Shown here in pieces: positions 27,137-37,792 of a stretch of DNA of 64,000 nucleotides. The stretch comes from Deltaproteobacteria bacterium Ga0077539 (GTDB taxonomy: Bacteria > Myxococcota_A > Polyangia > Polyangiales > Ga0077539), in the NCBI GenBank assembly GCA_001465015.1, contig LNEO01000131.1:53279-117278 (forward strand), read 5' to 3'. The first letter of the stretch is position 1. Every line of letters starts with the position of its first letter. The translations under genes and the position numbers were made by a program. The notes under the pieces are model-generated. The model was not told where the DNA came from, ran no database searches, and saw only the letters and a list, made by a program, of their open reading frames with translations.

Positions 27137-29503
27137 GTGAAGCGCTCTACTGCCCCTGTTTCGCTTGTCTTCGCGGCGTGCGCCATCGCTGCCTGCTCCT
27201 CGGAGATGCCCGTCCCCGCCGACGTTCGCTCTGGCGATGCCACGAGGGACGGATCGATCGACGCGATGTCGATGGACGTGCAGGCGACCGACGGTTCGTC
27301 CGATGACGCTCAGGCCGGCGACGCGTCGGACGGCGGGCCGCCCGACCGAGGCCCTTGCGGCGACGGCGGCGCGTGCGCCAACGACTCGCGCTGCGTCTCG
27401 GGTCGCTGTGTGCCGTGGACTCGAGGCGAGTTCGACATGACTTGCACCCGCACGATTTCGCCGGGACCGCTGCGTCCGTCCCTGCAGTGCGCGTGGAGTC
27501 AGCCGACGGACCCCGAGACCGATCCGGCGCCGATGTTTCGCAACGTGTTGCACACGCCGATCGTCGCGAATCTCGGGATCCGGATCGACGCGGACTCTCC
27601 TCCGCGGCCGTCGATCATCTTCATCGCCGACAACGGCTACACCGAGCGTCCGATGGGGCGAACATGCAACGGCGTCGGCGTATTGCGCGTGATCGACGGC
27701 GCGACGTGCCGCGATCAAGCCGGGGCGTTTGCGCTCGAAGACCGCCTCAACTCCCCGGTCACGCCCGCCGTCGGCGACATCGACAACGACGGAACACCAG
27801 AAATCATCGCAGCCCTCGTCGACGGCGGGCTCGCTGCGTTTCAGCACGCTCCTGGGATGCGCTCGCTGCGCCGTCTCTGGCGCTCTCGCGGAATGGGCGG
27901 CGCGCCAGACACCCACACGAGCACGATCTGCACGTGGGGATCGATCGCGCTGCACGACCTCGACAACGATGGTCGAAGCGAGATCCTCTTCGAGGGCAAC
28001 GTCTACGACTCGACCGGGCAGCTCATCTCGCGCATTCCGGGATGGACGAACTACATCACGACCGGGGCGATGCCCGTCGTGGCAGACGTGGACCTCGATG
28101 ACGAACCCGAGCTCGTGACCGCGGGCGGGACGTACCGTTGGGACCGAGCCACGCGCGCGTTCGTGCTCGAGAGCTACTGGGTCGGCCCAGGAACCCCCAC
28201 GGGCGGCTACGTCGGCGTCGCGGACTTTGGCAGCTTCGCGGGCAGCGCTGGCGACGGTCCCGGTCGCCCCGAGGTGGCCGTCGTCACGCTCACCGGAGCC
28301 GGGACGTTCGTCCGAATCCAGACCATCGCCGGCGTCATCCTTCGTCAAGCGTCGCCGCCGCCAGGGACGATCGATCCGCGCACGATGATGCCTCGCGCTC
28401 AAGTCGGGGGCCCGCCGACGATCGCGGACTTCGATGGCGACGGACAGCCAGACGTCGGCTCAGCGTTCGCGTCGCACTACACCGTGTTCTCTTTCGCTGG
28501 CGCGACTCCGCGAACGCTGTGGGCCGTGCGCTCGCAGGACGAGTCGAGCTCGCGAACGGGATCGAGCGTGTTCGACTTCAACGGCGACGGGCGCGCAGAG
28601 GTCGTCTACTCGGACGAGTGCTTCACGCGCGTGTACGACGGCCGCTCGGGCACCGTCGTCTTCTCGCAGCCACGCTTCTCTTCGACCTGGACCGAGAACG
28701 ACATCGTCGCGGACGTCGACGGAGACGCCTCGGCCGAGATCGTCTCGGGCTCGAGCGGACCGTGCCGAACGGACACGTACTGCCCCGACTTCGACCCGAT
28801 CTTCACGGCGATTCGCTGCGATCGAACCAGCGACTGCGCAGGCGGAGAGTGCGTCGAGGGCTACTGCCGTTGCGAGCGCAACGATCAGTGCGGAGACAAC
28901 GCGGCGTGTACGACGCCGACGACGGGCGTTCCTGGGACGCAGCGCGTGTGCCGGACGATCCACCGAGGGGCGAGCTGCCAGACAGGCATCCGCGTCTACC
29001 GTGACGCCCGCGACCGATGGGTTCCCACGCGCCCGATTTGGAACCAACACGCGTACGCGATCACCAACGTGACCGACGACGCGCGCATCCCGATGACCAG
29101 CGCCGTGCGCCGCAACTGGTCGACGATGGGGCTCAACAACTTCATGCAGAACGAGTCCCGAGACCCGTCGCGCGTTCCGGGCGCAGACGTCACAGCAGCG
29201 CGCTTGCAAGCGGTCTGCGAGATGTCCGGCACGACGCGGCTGCGCGCCGACGTGTGCAACCGCGGCCGAGTCCTGCTCGACCGAAACATCGAGGTGATCT
29301 TCCGCCTCCGCGGCGACGGACGCGAGCTGTGCAGGCTGCGCACCAACTCGCCGATCGCTCCAGGAATCTGCACGCCAGTTGAATGTGTGGCCCCGATCCC
29401 GGCGCGCGGCGTGTTCGAGGCCGTCGTCAACCCGGACCAGACCCTCGGCGAATGCCGGTTGGACAACAACCTCGCCGACGGCGAAGCCTTCTGCATCGGG
29501 TAG
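27137..29503 (+). CDS. FG-GAP/VCBS-repeat lipoprotein with CARDB-like C-terminus
   Basis: 788 residues from GTG 27137. Lipoprotein signal (FAACAIAAC), Asp-rich linker, then at least six FG-GAP-like calcium-loop repeats: VGDIDNDGTPEII, LHDLDNDGRSEIL, VADVDLDDEPELV, IADFDGDGQPDVG, VFDFNGDGRAEVV and VADVDGDASAEIV. These make integrin-like beta-propeller blades. A Cys-rich segment (CDRTSDCAGGECVEGYCRC) follows, then a beta domain with DVCNRGRVLLDRNIEVIF and RLDNNLADG, typical of CARDB domains. Likely a surface adhesion or binding protein. Confidence 0.85.
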   Translation: MKRSTAPVSLVFAACAIAACSSEMPVPADVRSGDATRDGSIDAMSMDVQATDGSSDDAQAGDASDGGPPDRGPCGDGGACANDSRCVSGRCVPWTRGEFDMTCTRTISPGPLRPSLQCAWSQPTDPETDPAPMFRNVLHTPIVANLGIRIDADSPPRPSIIFIADNGYTERPMGRTCNGVGVLRVIDGATCRDQAGAFALEDRLNSPVTPAVGDIDNDGTPEIIAALVDGGLAAFQHAPGMRSLRRLWRSRGMGGAPDTHTSTICTWGSIALHDLDNDGRSEILFEGNVYDSTGQLISRIPGWTNYITTGAMPVVADVDLDDEPELVTAGGTYRWDRATRAFVLESYWVGPGTPTGGYVGVADFGSFAGSAGDGPGRPEVAVVTLTGAGTFVRIQTIAGVILRQASPPPGTIDPRTMMPRAQVGGPPTIADFDGDGQPDVGSAFASHYTVFSFAGATPRTLWAVRSQDESSSRTGSSVFDFNGDGRAEVVYSDECFTRVYDGRSGTVVFSQPRFSSTWTENDIVADVDGDASAEIVSGSSGPCRTDTYCPDFDPIFTAIRCDRTSDCAGGECVEGYCRCERNDQCGDNAACTTPTTGVPGTQRVCRTIHRGASCQTGIRVYRDARDRWVPTRPIWNQHAYAITNVTDDARIPMTSAVRRNWSTMGLNNFMQNESRDPSRVPGADVTAARLQAVCEMSGTTRLRADVCNRGRVLLDRNIEVIFRLRGDGRELCRLRTNSPIAPGICTPVECVAPIPARGVFEAVVNPDQTLGECRLDNNLADGEAFCIG

Positions 29504-29643
29504 ATCGCGGCGGGACGCGGTTCGAAGGCGGCCGAGGGCGAGCGGTGCCGTGCGACCTCGCCAGCGCGCCCGCAGCGAACGAGCCGTGCTTCGGTGCGGC
29601 CCGTGAGCGGGGACATAATCTGTCACAAACGGCTTCCGCCGCG

Positions 29644-31980
29644 CTAGCGACAGGCGTTGCGGCCAGCGGCCTCGAGCGCGTTGCGCGCGGCGGCGTTGGC
29701 GTCCATTCGCTCGAGCACGGCGCGCGCGCGCTGAATGTCGACCTTGGCGAGCGCCGCGAGCGCCGCGTGCCCCACCGCTTGCTCTCCATCGGGCAGGGCT
29801 GAGTCGATCTGCGAGAGCACGAGACGCTCGAGCTCCAAAGCGACGCTTCGATCACAACGAGCTCCGACCGCGCCGAGCGCGTCGATTCGCAACACCGGGT
29901 TGCGCCGCGGGTCGCGGGCAAACGCGACCAGCCGCCCCGCGACGCCCGGAGCTTGCGTTCGCTCGAGGGAGGCGAGCCCCGCGCGAACGACGAGCACGCT
30001 CATGTCGTCGAGCGATCGGTAGAGCGCCTCGACGCTGTCAGGTTGTCCCGTTAGCGCCTCGACCGCCGCGGCGCGCACCGACGGCCACGAGTCCGCGCCG
30101 AGCACGCGGGCCACGACGACGCGCCCGTCGTGGTCTGCAGCGAGCGCGGCGACCGCCGCAGCGCGGACGCGAGGAGCACGATCGCTCGTAGCCCGCTCGA
30201 GCGAAGGACGCACCGCAGACAGTTGCCCGGCGCGCGCCAGGGTTCCGAGCGATCGAACCGCTTCGTGGCGAAGATCCGCGTCGCGCCCTTCGGCGAGTCC
30301 CTGCTCGATGGCTCGTCGTCCCTCTGCGCTCCCCGAGAGCGACGCAAGCTGCAGGTATCGCTCTGCGAAGGCATCGACCGGAGTGGCCAGGGACGCGGCG
30401 GACACCGCTTCGCGCACCGCTTCGGACCGCGCTGATTCCATGAGCGCGGCGAGCCCGCGCAGCCGCGCGCGCGCCGGACTCGCGGGGAGAGAAGCGAGCC
30501 ATCCGCGCTGCTCTTCGTCCGACGCTTCACGCAGCAGCGAGACGAGCGGACCGCGCGCACGACGCCAGACTTCTCGCTCTGCGCCGAGGGCGGGCAGGAT
30601 CGCTGCCGCCCGCGCGGCGCGCGGCGCGCGCACGACGAGCAGCGCGTCCGCAGCGCGCGAGTCGGTAGCGACCATTCGAGAGAGCGCTTCGAGCGCGACC
30701 TCTCCCATTCGAACGATCGCCTCGCGCGCGACCTCTGCGGTGTCTTCTCTCGCCAACGCGACCACGAGCGCCTCGGCGGCCGCCGGCGTGCGTAGCGACG
30801 AGAGCACGCGAACCGCGCGCCGCGCGCCGCTCGTGCGCAGCGACGGGAGCGCGGCAGCGATCGCCGCGATGGACGGCGTTCCGACGAGAGAGAGCGCCTG
30901 CGCGGCGCCGTCGGCGCCCTCGCCGTCGAGCTGCCGCGCGAGAGCGCCCAACGGGTCTGCCTCCCGATCGAGCGAGCTCGCGACGGACACCTCCGCGATC
31001 GCTGCGGTCGCGGCGCTCGAAGGCGCGCGAATCACCAACGCGAGGCACCCCGACGCCCTCGCAGGAACGATCGGAACCGCCACCCTTCCGCCCGCCGCCG
31101 CGAGGCCCGGCGCGATCGTCACGTCGTACCGCTGCGCGCCGAGCACGATCGAAAGCGCCCTCGGAAGCGCGGCGGGAGCGGCCGGGACGGTCAAGATCAC
31201 GCGCTCGATCGGGACGGTCGCCGGGATCACCCGCGCGACCACGAAATCAAGTTCAGCCCCGCTCCACTGGGTGTTCGCTCGACGATCGAACAGCTCGAAC
31301 GCCGGGCCTCGCGCGGCGCCGCCCGCGCTCTGGCCCTGGGCGACGAGCGCTGGGACCGCCGCGTTGCGCGCGCTCGGCTCGACAGGCACCGCGGCGATCG
31401 CGACCGGGTTCGCGGGCGTCGCGCCCGTCGGGAGCACCGAGAAGGGGTCGACCGCGCGTGCAACCAAACGGAGGCTCGTGGCGTCGAGCGCCCGCGTCGC
31501 GACGAGCGGCGCGCCGAGCCCGCAGAGCGAACTCTCGTTGCGACGCTCGCCGATCACGACGGTGCGACGGCCGCCCTCATCGATCGTGCGAACTTCGGTG
31601 ACGACACGATCGGCCACGTCCTCGCCCATCGACACCGAGGGCGCGGCGTACAGGATCGACGGCGGCACTGCGCTGGATCCCGCCACAAGCGCGGCGCCCG
31701 GCTGCTCGCCCTCGACGCGCACGACCAGCGCCTCGCCCGAGCCGATCGAGAACCGCTCGACGCGCACAGCGCCTCGCCCGATCGTTTGCGGAGCGCTCGT
31801 CCCCACGCGAATCGAGACGCCGCCGCTCTCTGCGCGGGCCTCGATCGTGGCGCCCGCGAGCGTCCAGCGCTCGGGTCGGGCTTGCGCGTGGGTCGCGATC
31901 GGAGCCGCGAGGGCCGCGGTGCCGACACACGCGCACAAGAAATCAAGTCGCTTCAACGATCGAAGCCTCCGAGCGCTCAT
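29644..31980 (-). CDS. Secreted HEAT-repeat protein
   Basis: 778 residues. The signal peptide is SLKRLDFLCACVGTAALAAPIATHAQA. The N-terminal half is beta-rich and unrecognised (about residues 35-330). The C-terminal half is a series of HEAT-like alpha repeats: LRHEAVRSLGTLARAGQ, RVRAAAVAALAADHDG, SVRAAAVEALTGQPDS and VLRIDALGAVG. HEAT arrays are protein-binding scaffolds. It follows the second dnaJ on the minus strand by 91 bases and probably has its own transcription. Function unknown. Confidence 0.8.
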   Translation of the reverse strand: MSARRLRSLKRLDFLCACVGTAALAAPIATHAQARPERWTLAGATIEARAESGGVSIRVGTSAPQTIGRGAVRVERFSIGSGEALVVRVEGEQPGAALVAGSSAVPPSILYAAPSVSMGEDVADRVVTEVRTIDEGGRRTVVIGERRNESSLCGLGAPLVATRALDATSLRLVARAVDPFSVLPTGATPANPVAIAAVPVEPSARNAAVPALVAQGQSAGGAARGPAFELFDRRANTQWSGAELDFVVARVIPATVPIERVILTVPAAPAALPRALSIVLGAQRYDVTIAPGLAAAGGRVAVPIVPARASGCLALVIRAPSSAATAAIAEVSVASSLDREADPLGALARQLDGEGADGAAQALSLVGTPSIAAIAAALPSLRTSGARRAVRVLSSLRTPAAAEALVVALAREDTAEVAREAIVRMGEVALEALSRMVATDSRAADALLVVRAPRAARAAAILPALGAEREVWRRARGPLVSLLREASDEEQRGWLASLPASPARARLRGLAALMESARSEAVREAVSAASLATPVDAFAERYLQLASLSGSAEGRRAIEQGLAEGRDADLRHEAVRSLGTLARAGQLSAVRPSLERATSDRAPRVRAAAVAALAADHDGRVVVARVLGADSWPSVRAAAVEALTGQPDSVEALYRSLDDMSVLVVRAGLASLERTQAPGVAGRLVAFARDPRRNPVLRIDALGAVGARCDRSVALELERLVLSQIDSALPDGEQAVGHAALAALAKVDIQRARAVLERMDANAAARNALEAAGRNACR

Positions 31981-32071
31981 CGCGACGCAGTGTAGCCGCG
32001 TCCCTGGCGGCGCGTCACATCGCGCGGGTCGTCGAGCATCGGGCGCATCCGCGCGGCGATGCGCGATCGAG

Positions 32072-33148
32072 CTATCGCTCGCTCAGCGCGCGCGCGAGCT
32101 CTTCCATCGCCTTGCGCTGCTTGCCGCTGAGCTTCTTGGGGACCTCGACCTTCGCGATCACGGCGAGCCGTCCGCGACCGTGAGAATCGACGAACGGAAC
32201 CCCTTCGTTTTCGAAGGAGAAGACCGCTCCGGGCTGCGTTCCTGGCGGGATCTCGACGGTGATCTTCCGCTCGTCGATCGTGGTGATGTCGACCTTGGCG
32301 CCGAGCGCCGCCTGCGGAAACGTGAGCGAGACCTCGGTCGCGAGGTCGTAGCCGTCGCGCTCGAAGCGCGGGTCCTCTTCGACTTCGACCGCGACGAGGA
32401 GGTTTCCGGCGGGGCCGCCGTGGGTGCCTGCCTCGCCGAGTCCCCCGAGTCGAATCATCTGGCCATGATCGATCCCCGCGGGGATCGCGACCTTGACCTT
32501 CTTGTCCTCCCGCACCTCGCCGTGGCCTTTGCACTCGGCGCACGCTTGTTTGATCACGCTGCCCCGGCCCGAACACTCGGGGCACGTCGTCGAGATGATG
32601 AACCCACCGGCGCCGTGTGTGACCTGACCTCGACCCCGACACGAGTTGCACGTGACCGGCGAGGCGCCCTTGGCTGCGCCCGAACCGCTGCATTCGGCGC
32701 ACATCTTGGGCATCGCGACGTCGAGATCGCGCTTGCATCCCGTGACGGCGTCACGGAGCGTGATGCGCACGCCCGTGCGAACGTCGCGACCGCGGGTGGG
32801 GCGGGGACCCTTTTGCGCGCCGCCACGGCCCCTGGGAGCGCCGCCGAAGCCTCCGCCAAAAAAGTCCGCGAACATCCCCTGAAACTGCTCGAAGAGGTCA
32901 TCGGCCGGGCGAAACCCTTCGCCGTTGAGCCCTGCGTGCCCGAACTGGTCGTAGAGCTCGCGCTTCTGCGAATCGCTCAGGACGTCATAAGCCTCGGAGG
33001 CCTCTTTGAACTTCGCTTCCGCCGACGGGTCGTCGGGGTTGCGATCGGGGTGGTACTTGAACGCGAGCTGCCGAAAGGCCTTCTTCACTTCGTCGGCGTT
33101 TGCCCCTCTCGAGACGCCGAGGACCTCGTAGTAGTCGCGCTTCTCCAC
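32072..33148 (-). CDS. dnaJ: Chaperone DnaJ (second copy, classical G/F-rich type)
   Basis: 358 residues. The J domain has HPDRNP ([20 protein letters not shown]), a Gly/Phe-rich linker ([13 protein letters not shown]) and four CxxCxGxG zinc motifs ([32 protein letters not shown]). The client-binding C-terminal domain ends [14 protein letters not shown]. It starts at GTG with AAGGAG about ten bases upstream. The promoter-like sequence in the 165-base gap suggests expression separate from grpE-dnaK. As a co-chaperone it stimulates DnaK ATPase. Confidence 0.93.
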   Translation of the reverse strand: MEKRDYYEVLGVSRGANADEVKKAFRQLAFKYHPDRNPDDPSAEAKFKEASEAYDVLSDSQKRELYDQFGHAGLNGEGFRPADDLFEQFQGMFADFFGGGFGGAPRGRGGAQKGPRPTRGRDVRTGVRITLRDAVTGCKRDLDVAMPKMCAECSGSGAAKGASPVTCNSCRGRGQVTHGAGGFIISTTCPECSGRGSVIKQACAECKGHGEVREDKKVKVAIPAGIDHGQMIRLGGLGEAGTHGGPAGNLLVAVEVEEDPRFERDGYDLATEVSLTFPQAALGAKVDITTIDERKITVEIPPGTQPGAVFSFENEGVPFVDSHGRGRLAVIAKVEVPKKLSGKQRKAMEELARALSER

Positions 33149-33243
33149 TGTCCATCAACTCCTTCGCGATCGAAACCAGGCTGGCCAGGCCAGAGGCGCC
33201 CGACGTCGACTCGGTGGGGGAACGGCCACCGAAACGGCGGCGA

Positions 33244-33271
33244 AAACTAAGCCGATCGCGGGCGCTGTCAA
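33244..33271 (-). promoter_or_regulatory. Sigma-70-like promoter for the second dnaJ
   Basis: Read on the minus strand: TTGACA (33271-33266), a 16-base spacer and TAGTTT (33249-33244). The start codon of the downstream dnaJ is about 95 bases away. The -35 box is perfect and the -10 box is a partial match; no heat-shock or CIRCE element was seen. Confidence 0.5.
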
Positions 33272-33313
33272 CGCGCAGGAAAATTCGCGCAGACGAGCTA
33301 GACTGCCCGCCCT

Positions 33314-34414
33314 TCAGTCGAACAGGTTTCGCAGCTTCTCGAGGAAGGTCTTTCGCTGCGGGTGGACCTCTTCGTTCATGGATTCTGCGAGCTTTTGGAC
33401 GAGCGCCCGCTGCGCTTCCGAGAGCTCCGTGGGGACCTCGACCTGGATGGTCACGATCTGGTCGCCCGCTCCGTAGCCACCGAAGCGCGGCATGCCCTTG
33501 TTTCGGAGCCGGAGCTGGTGCCCAGGTTGCGTTCCCGGCGGCAGTCGCATCTTCACGCGCCCTTCGAGGGTGGGCACCTCGATCATTCCCCCCAAGGCGG
33601 CCTGCGGAAAACTGACGGGAACCGAACACACGAGGTCCGCTCCCTCCCGCGAAAAGAGCGGGTGCGGCAGGATCTTGACGACGAGCTCGAGGTCACCTGA
33701 CGCACCGGTCATCCGCGAAGCGTCGCCATAGCTACGAACCTGTCGAATCGTCCCATCCTCGACGCCGGCGGGAAACGTCACGACGAGACGCTCGCCCTTC
33801 TTCACGAGCCCGACGCCCGAGCACTTCGCGCACGGCGTTCGAGGAACCACTCCTCGCCCCTCGCAGCGCGCGCACGCCCGACCGAGCTTGAAGATCCCCT
33901 GCTGATAGCGGACCTCCCCCTTGCCGTTGCAAGCCGGGCACGGATCGGACGCGCTTCCGGGCTCGGCGCCACGGCCGCCGCACTTGTCGCAGGCGCACTG
34001 CCGCTCGAACTCGATGGTCTTCTCGACGCCCTTGGCGGCCTCGACGAGCGTGAGCTCGACGTCGACGCGGAGGTCTTTGCCGACTGGCCGACGGCTGCGA
34101 CCAAAGGGCGCGAAGTTCGACAACAGGTCGCCGAGCACCGAGTCGAACATCTCGGTGACATCGATGAAATCCGGCACTTGTCCGGGCTGAACGCGGCCGA
34201 ATCGGTCGTACTGCGACCGTCGGTCCGGGTCTCCGAGGACGTGGTAGGCCTCGCTCACCTCTTTGAAACGCCGCTCTGCATCGGCGTCGTTCGGGTTGCG
34301 ATCCGGGTGATGCTGCATCGCGAGCTTGCGATACGCAGCCTTCAGTTCGTCCGGCGACGCCTCACGGGCGACGCCGAGCACTTCGTAGTAGTCCCTTGGG
34401 GGCGCGGGCGCCAT
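33314..34414 (-). CDS. DnaJ-type co-chaperone lacking a clear G/F-rich linker
   Basis: 366 residues. J domain ([26 protein letters not shown]), then [30 protein letters not shown] in place of the Gly/Phe-rich region. Four zinc motifs follow ([32 protein letters not shown]), then a full C-terminal substrate domain ([15 protein letters not shown]). It lies 51 bases downstream of dnaK and so is the operon-encoded partner. Two full DnaJ proteins side by side suggest specialisation. Confidence 0.92.
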   Translation of the reverse strand: MAPAPPRDYYEVLGVAREASPDELKAAYRKLAMQHHPDRNPNDADAERRFKEVSEAYHVLGDPDRRSQYDRFGRVQPGQVPDFIDVTEMFDSVLGDLLSNFAPFGRSRRPVGKDLRVDVELTLVEAAKGVEKTIEFERQCACDKCGGRGAEPGSASDPCPACNGKGEVRYQQGIFKLGRACARCEGRGVVPRTPCAKCSGVGLVKKGERLVVTFPAGVEDGTIRQVRSYGDASRMTGASGDLELVVKILPHPLFSREGADLVCSVPVSFPQAALGGMIEVPTLEGRVKMRLPPGTQPGHQLRLRNKGMPRFGGYGAGDQIVTIQVEVPTELSEAQRALVQKLAESMNEEVHPQRKTFLEKLRNLFD

Positions 34415-34465
34415 CGGGCGCTCGTTCTACGTGCGCAGCGGGCGCTCCGCAATCCTCGCAAGCGC

Positions 34466-36277
34466 TCAGGTGCCGTAGAGCGCTTCGGCGATGCGGTACG
34501 CGCTGGACTCGAGGTTCGCGTAGAGGGTCTTGATCGTCGTGGCGTCCGCGCCCGTGTCGAGCGCCAACCGGAGCGACGCGACGTCGTCCGCGAGCTTGAC
34601 GCGGAGGGCTTCTGGCAGAAGCGAAGAGTACTCGTTGAGCGCGTTCTGGCTCGTGTAGAGCAGCGCTTCAGCGCTGTTGCGCGCCTCGGCGAGGTCTCGA
34701 CGGTCCGCGTCGGCGCCCTTGCTCTCTTCGGCCTCGATGACGAGGCGGTTGACCTCTTCTTCCGTGAGCCCAGAACCGGCGACGATCTGAACGTCCTTCT
34801 TCTTGCCGGTCACCACGTCCTTGGCGGTGACGCTCAGGATTCCATTCGCGTCGATGTCGAACACGACTTCGATCTTGGGCACGCCGCGCGGCGCTGGCGG
34901 AATGCCGGACAGCTCGAACTCGTAGAGCATTCGATTGTCCGCGGCCATCTCGCGCTCGCCCTGGAGCACTTTGATCGGCACGAACGACTGGTTGTCGAGC
35001 GACGTCGTGAACATCATCGCCCGGCGCGTGGGGATGGTCGTGTTGCGCTCGATGATCTTCGTCATCACGCCGCCGCCCGTCTCGACGCCGAGCGAGAGCG
35101 GCGTGACGTCGAGCAAGAGGATCTGCTCTGCCCCTCCGGCGAGCGACGCGCCTTGAATCGCAGCCCCGATCGCGACGACCTCGTCCGGCGAGACGCCCTT
35201 GTTCGGCTGGCGCTGAAAGAACTCCTGCACCTTCTTTTGCACGAGCGGCATGCGCGTCATGCCGCCGACCAGCACGACCTGCTGAATGTCGCCGATGGTG
35301 AGCTTCGCGTCAGAGAGCGCGCGCTTGCAGGGTTCGAGCGTGCGCTCGACGAGCTCGCCGACGAGCCGCTCGAGCTCGCCGCGCGTGATCGTGCGCAGCA
35401 CGTGCTGCGGTCCCTGGGTCGTCGCGGCGACGAACGGGAGGTTGATCTCGGTCTCGAGCGCCGAGGAGAGCTCGTGCTTCGCTCGTTCGGCCGCGTCACG
35501 AAGGCGCTGGAGCGCTGCGCGGTCCTTGCGAAGGTCGATTCCGTGCTCGAGAAAGAAATCGCCAGCGACCAGATCGACGATCTTCTGGTCGAAGTCTTCG
35601 CCGCCGAGAAACGTGTCGCCGCTCGTCGAGATCACGCGAAACACGCCCGACACGATCTCGAGGATCGAGACGTCGAACGTGCCTCCGCCGAGATCGTAGA
35701 CGACGATGCGCTCGTTGGTCGTAGGGCTCTTGTCGAGTCCGTACGCGAGCGCGGCGGCCGTCGGCTCGTTGATGATTCGCTTGACCTCGAGGCCTGCGAT
35801 CTTGCCGGCGTCCTTGGTGGCTTGCCTCTGGGCGTCGTCGAAGTACGCCGGAACGGTCACCACCGCCTCGGTCACCGCCTCGCCGAGATACGCCTCCGCG
35901 ATCGACTTCATCGTCGCCAGGATCGCGGCGCTGACCTCAGGCGGGCTCATCGCGTGCCCGTGAACCTGCACCCACGCGTCGCCGTTCTCGCTCGAGATGA
36001 TCGAGTACGGGACGTGCTCGCGCTGTTTGCGCGCTTGATCAGAGTCGAATGACCGCCCCATCAAGCGCTTCACCGTCGCGACGGTGTTCTCGGGGTTCTG
36101 CGCGGCTTGCCGCCGGGCTACCTGCCCCACCAGCTTCTCGCCGTCCGCGCGAAATCCCACGACGCTCGGCGTCGTTCGCGCGCCCTCTGCGTTGGGGATC
36201 ACGACCGGCGTGGAGCCGTCCATGACCGCGACGCAGCTGTTTGTCGTTCCCAGGTCGATCCCGACGATGCGTCCCAT
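34466..36277 (-). CDS. dnaK: Molecular chaperone DnaK (Hsp70)
   Basis: 603 residues. It opens [16 protein letters not shown] and has [28 protein letters not shown] and LVGGMTRMP. The substrate domain follows ([22 protein letters not shown]). The C-terminal lid ends [14 protein letters not shown], without the long acidic/Gly-rich tail of E. coli DnaK (about 35 residues shorter). It lies between grpE and dnaJ on the minus strand. It folds and protects proteins with ATP, assisted by both DnaJ copies and GrpE. Confidence 0.96.
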   Translation of the reverse strand: MGRIVGIDLGTTNSCVAVMDGSTPVVIPNAEGARTTPSVVGFRADGEKLVGQVARRQAAQNPENTVATVKRLMGRSFDSDQARKQREHVPYSIISSENGDAWVQVHGHAMSPPEVSAAILATMKSIAEAYLGEAVTEAVVTVPAYFDDAQRQATKDAGKIAGLEVKRIINEPTAAALAYGLDKSPTTNERIVVYDLGGGTFDVSILEIVSGVFRVISTSGDTFLGGEDFDQKIVDLVAGDFFLEHGIDLRKDRAALQRLRDAAERAKHELSSALETEINLPFVAATTQGPQHVLRTITRGELERLVGELVERTLEPCKRALSDAKLTIGDIQQVVLVGGMTRMPLVQKKVQEFFQRQPNKGVSPDEVVAIGAAIQGASLAGGAEQILLLDVTPLSLGVETGGGVMTKIIERNTTIPTRRAMMFTTSLDNQSFVPIKVLQGEREMAADNRMLYEFELSGIPPAPRGVPKIEVVFDIDANGILSVTAKDVVTGKKKDVQIVAGSGLTEEEVNRLVIEAEESKGADADRRDLAEARNSAEALLYTSQNALNEYSSLLPEALRVKLADDVASLRLALDTGADATTIKTLYANLESSAYRIAEALYGT

Positions 36278-36319
36278 CTCAGTAGCGCTCCCACTCCGTG
36301 TCGCTAACGACGCGCCCGA

Positions 36320-36931
36320 TCATCCCTTCGACGGATCGAATTCGAGTTGTTCTTCTTCGGCAGGCTTGCTGTTCGAAGGCGCCGTCGCCGTCGCCGCGGC
36401 CGTCGCGGGCCCGAGCGACACGACCACCATCGACGCTCGCAAAAGCCGATCGTTGAGAAGATATCCGGGGACCGCCTCTGCGGCGACCGTGCCCGCGGGC
36501 TTGTCGCTCGGCTGCTGGCCGATCGCCTCGTGCACCTGCGGATCGAATGGCTCGCCGACGGGTCGGAGGCGCTTTCCGCCGAGGCGCACCAGGGTGTCTT
36601 CGAAGAGCTTGAGCACCATCTCGACGCCCTTGCCGATCGCGCTCGCGTCAGCGCCCTGGGCGACAAACTGCTGGGCACGCTCGAGGTTGTCGAAGACCGG
36701 AAGCAGCTCGCGCAAGAGATCCTCACGCGACTTCTTGGCGACCTCGTCGCGCTCGCGAACGGCGCGCTTTCGATAGTTGTCGAGGTCCGCCAGCGCGCGA
36801 AGGGCGGCGTCTTTGTACTTGTCCCGCTCAGCGGTCATCGCCGCCAGCGGGTCCACAGTCACTGGCGCCGCGTCGACCGATCCTTCGGTCGCCCCTGCGT
36901 CGCCGCTCATTGGCTTGTTCACATCACTCAT
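36320..36931 (-). CDS. grpE: Nucleotide exchange factor GrpE
   Basis: 203 residues. The long N-terminal coiled coil contains DKYKDAALRALADLDNYRKR and the dimer helix ends near LLRELLPVFDNLERA. The C-terminal wing has PVGEPFDPQVHEAIGQ. GrpE releases ADP from DnaK. It is 42 bases upstream of dnaK, so the operon order is grpE-dnaK-dnaJ. Only 57 bases separate it from the end of nth. Confidence 0.95.
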   Translation of the reverse strand: MSDVNKPMSGDAGATEGSVDAAPVTVDPLAAMTAERDKYKDAALRALADLDNYRKRAVRERDEVAKKSREDLLRELLPVFDNLERAQQFVAQGADASAIGKGVEMVLKLFEDTLVRLGGKRLRPVGEPFDPQVHEAIGQQPSDKPAGTVAAEAVPGYLLNDRLLRASMVVVSLGPATAAATATAPSNSKPAEEEQLEFDPSKG

Positions 36932-36988
36932 CGTTGCAACGGCCGGAGATTACCACAGCCGTTTGGATCAGCTCTCAGCAATTCGCGC

Positions 36989-37792
36989 TCAGCGCGCGGC
37001 GCTCGCCTCGGGCGCAAGGCATCCGGATCGAAGCGGACAGCCTTCGCAGAGCGGCGAGCGCGCGAGGCATCGGTAGCGGCCAAAGAGGACGAGCCGCAGG
37101 TGGTCCTTCGCCCAACGCTCGCGCGGGGTGAGCTCCATCAAGTCCAGCTCCATGCGTCGGACAGTGCCGCCCTTGGTGAGCCCGAGCCGCTGAGCGACGC
37201 GGGCAACGTGCGTGTCGACCGCGATTCCGTCAGCGATTCCGAAGGCCTCGCCGAGCACGACGTTGGCTGACTTTCTCGCGACGCCCTGAAGCTTCACGAG
37301 CTCGCCCATCGTGCGAGGAACCTCGCCGCCGTGCTTCTTCACCAACAGCCTGGCCGTCCCGCGAATGGCGCGCGCCTTGGCGCGAAAAAAGCCGATCGGC
37401 CTGAGGATTTCGCGGAGTTCGAAGAGGTTGGCCTTCGCCAGCGCGACGGCGTCTGGGTATCGCCCGAACAGCGCCGGAGCGATGCTGTTGACGCGCTTGT
37501 CCGTGGTCTGCGCGGACAAGATCACGGCGATCAGCAGCTGAAAGGGCGTCTCGTAGTCGAGCTCGCAGCGCGGATCTGGGTACAGGCGCTCGAGCGCTGC
37601 GCCCACCGCGTGCGCGCGCTCGGTCCTCGCGGCGACCGCATACGAGACGCGTCGACTCACGAGGACCCGCTCGAAGCTCTCTGCCTCCGCGCCCTTCGTG
37701 GGCGGCTCGCGCTCGGCTTTGCGCTTCGGGGACCGCTCGCGCGTCGTCGACTTCGCGGTGCTCTTCTTCTTCTTCTCTTTTGCTTCAGCCAT
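36989..37792 (-). CDS. nth: Endonuclease III
   Basis: 267 residues from ATG 37792. Helix-hairpin-helix with catalytic Lys (LQGVARKSANVVLGEAF), catalytic Asp (AVDTHVARVAQRLGL) and the [4Fe-4S] motif CLARSPLCEGCPLRSGC (spacing 6, 2, 5). It removes oxidised pyrimidines and nicks abasic sites. A basic N-terminal tail (AEAKEKKKKSTAKSTTRERS) extends beyond the usual 211-residue enzyme. Its start overlaps the dctQM stop by eight bases, so translation may be coupled to the transporter gene. Confidence 0.95.
   Translation of the reverse strand: MAEAKEKKKKSTAKSTTRERSPKRKAEREPPTKGAEAESFERVLVSRRVSYAVAARTERAHAVGAALERLYPDPRCELDYETPFQLLIAVILSAQTTDKRVNSIAPALFGRYPDAVALAKANLFELREILRPIGFFRAKARAIRGTARLLVKKHGGEVPRTMGELVKLQGVARKSANVVLGEAFGIADGIAVDTHVARVAQRLGLTKGGTVRRMELDLMELTPRERWAKDHLRLVLFGRYRCLARSPLCEGCPLRSGCLAPEASAAR

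Noticed and set aside
36932..36988. CIRCE or sigma-32 heat-shock promoter before grpE
   Set aside because: No TTAGCACTC/GAGTGCTAA pair or clear sigma-32 boxes in the 57-base gap.
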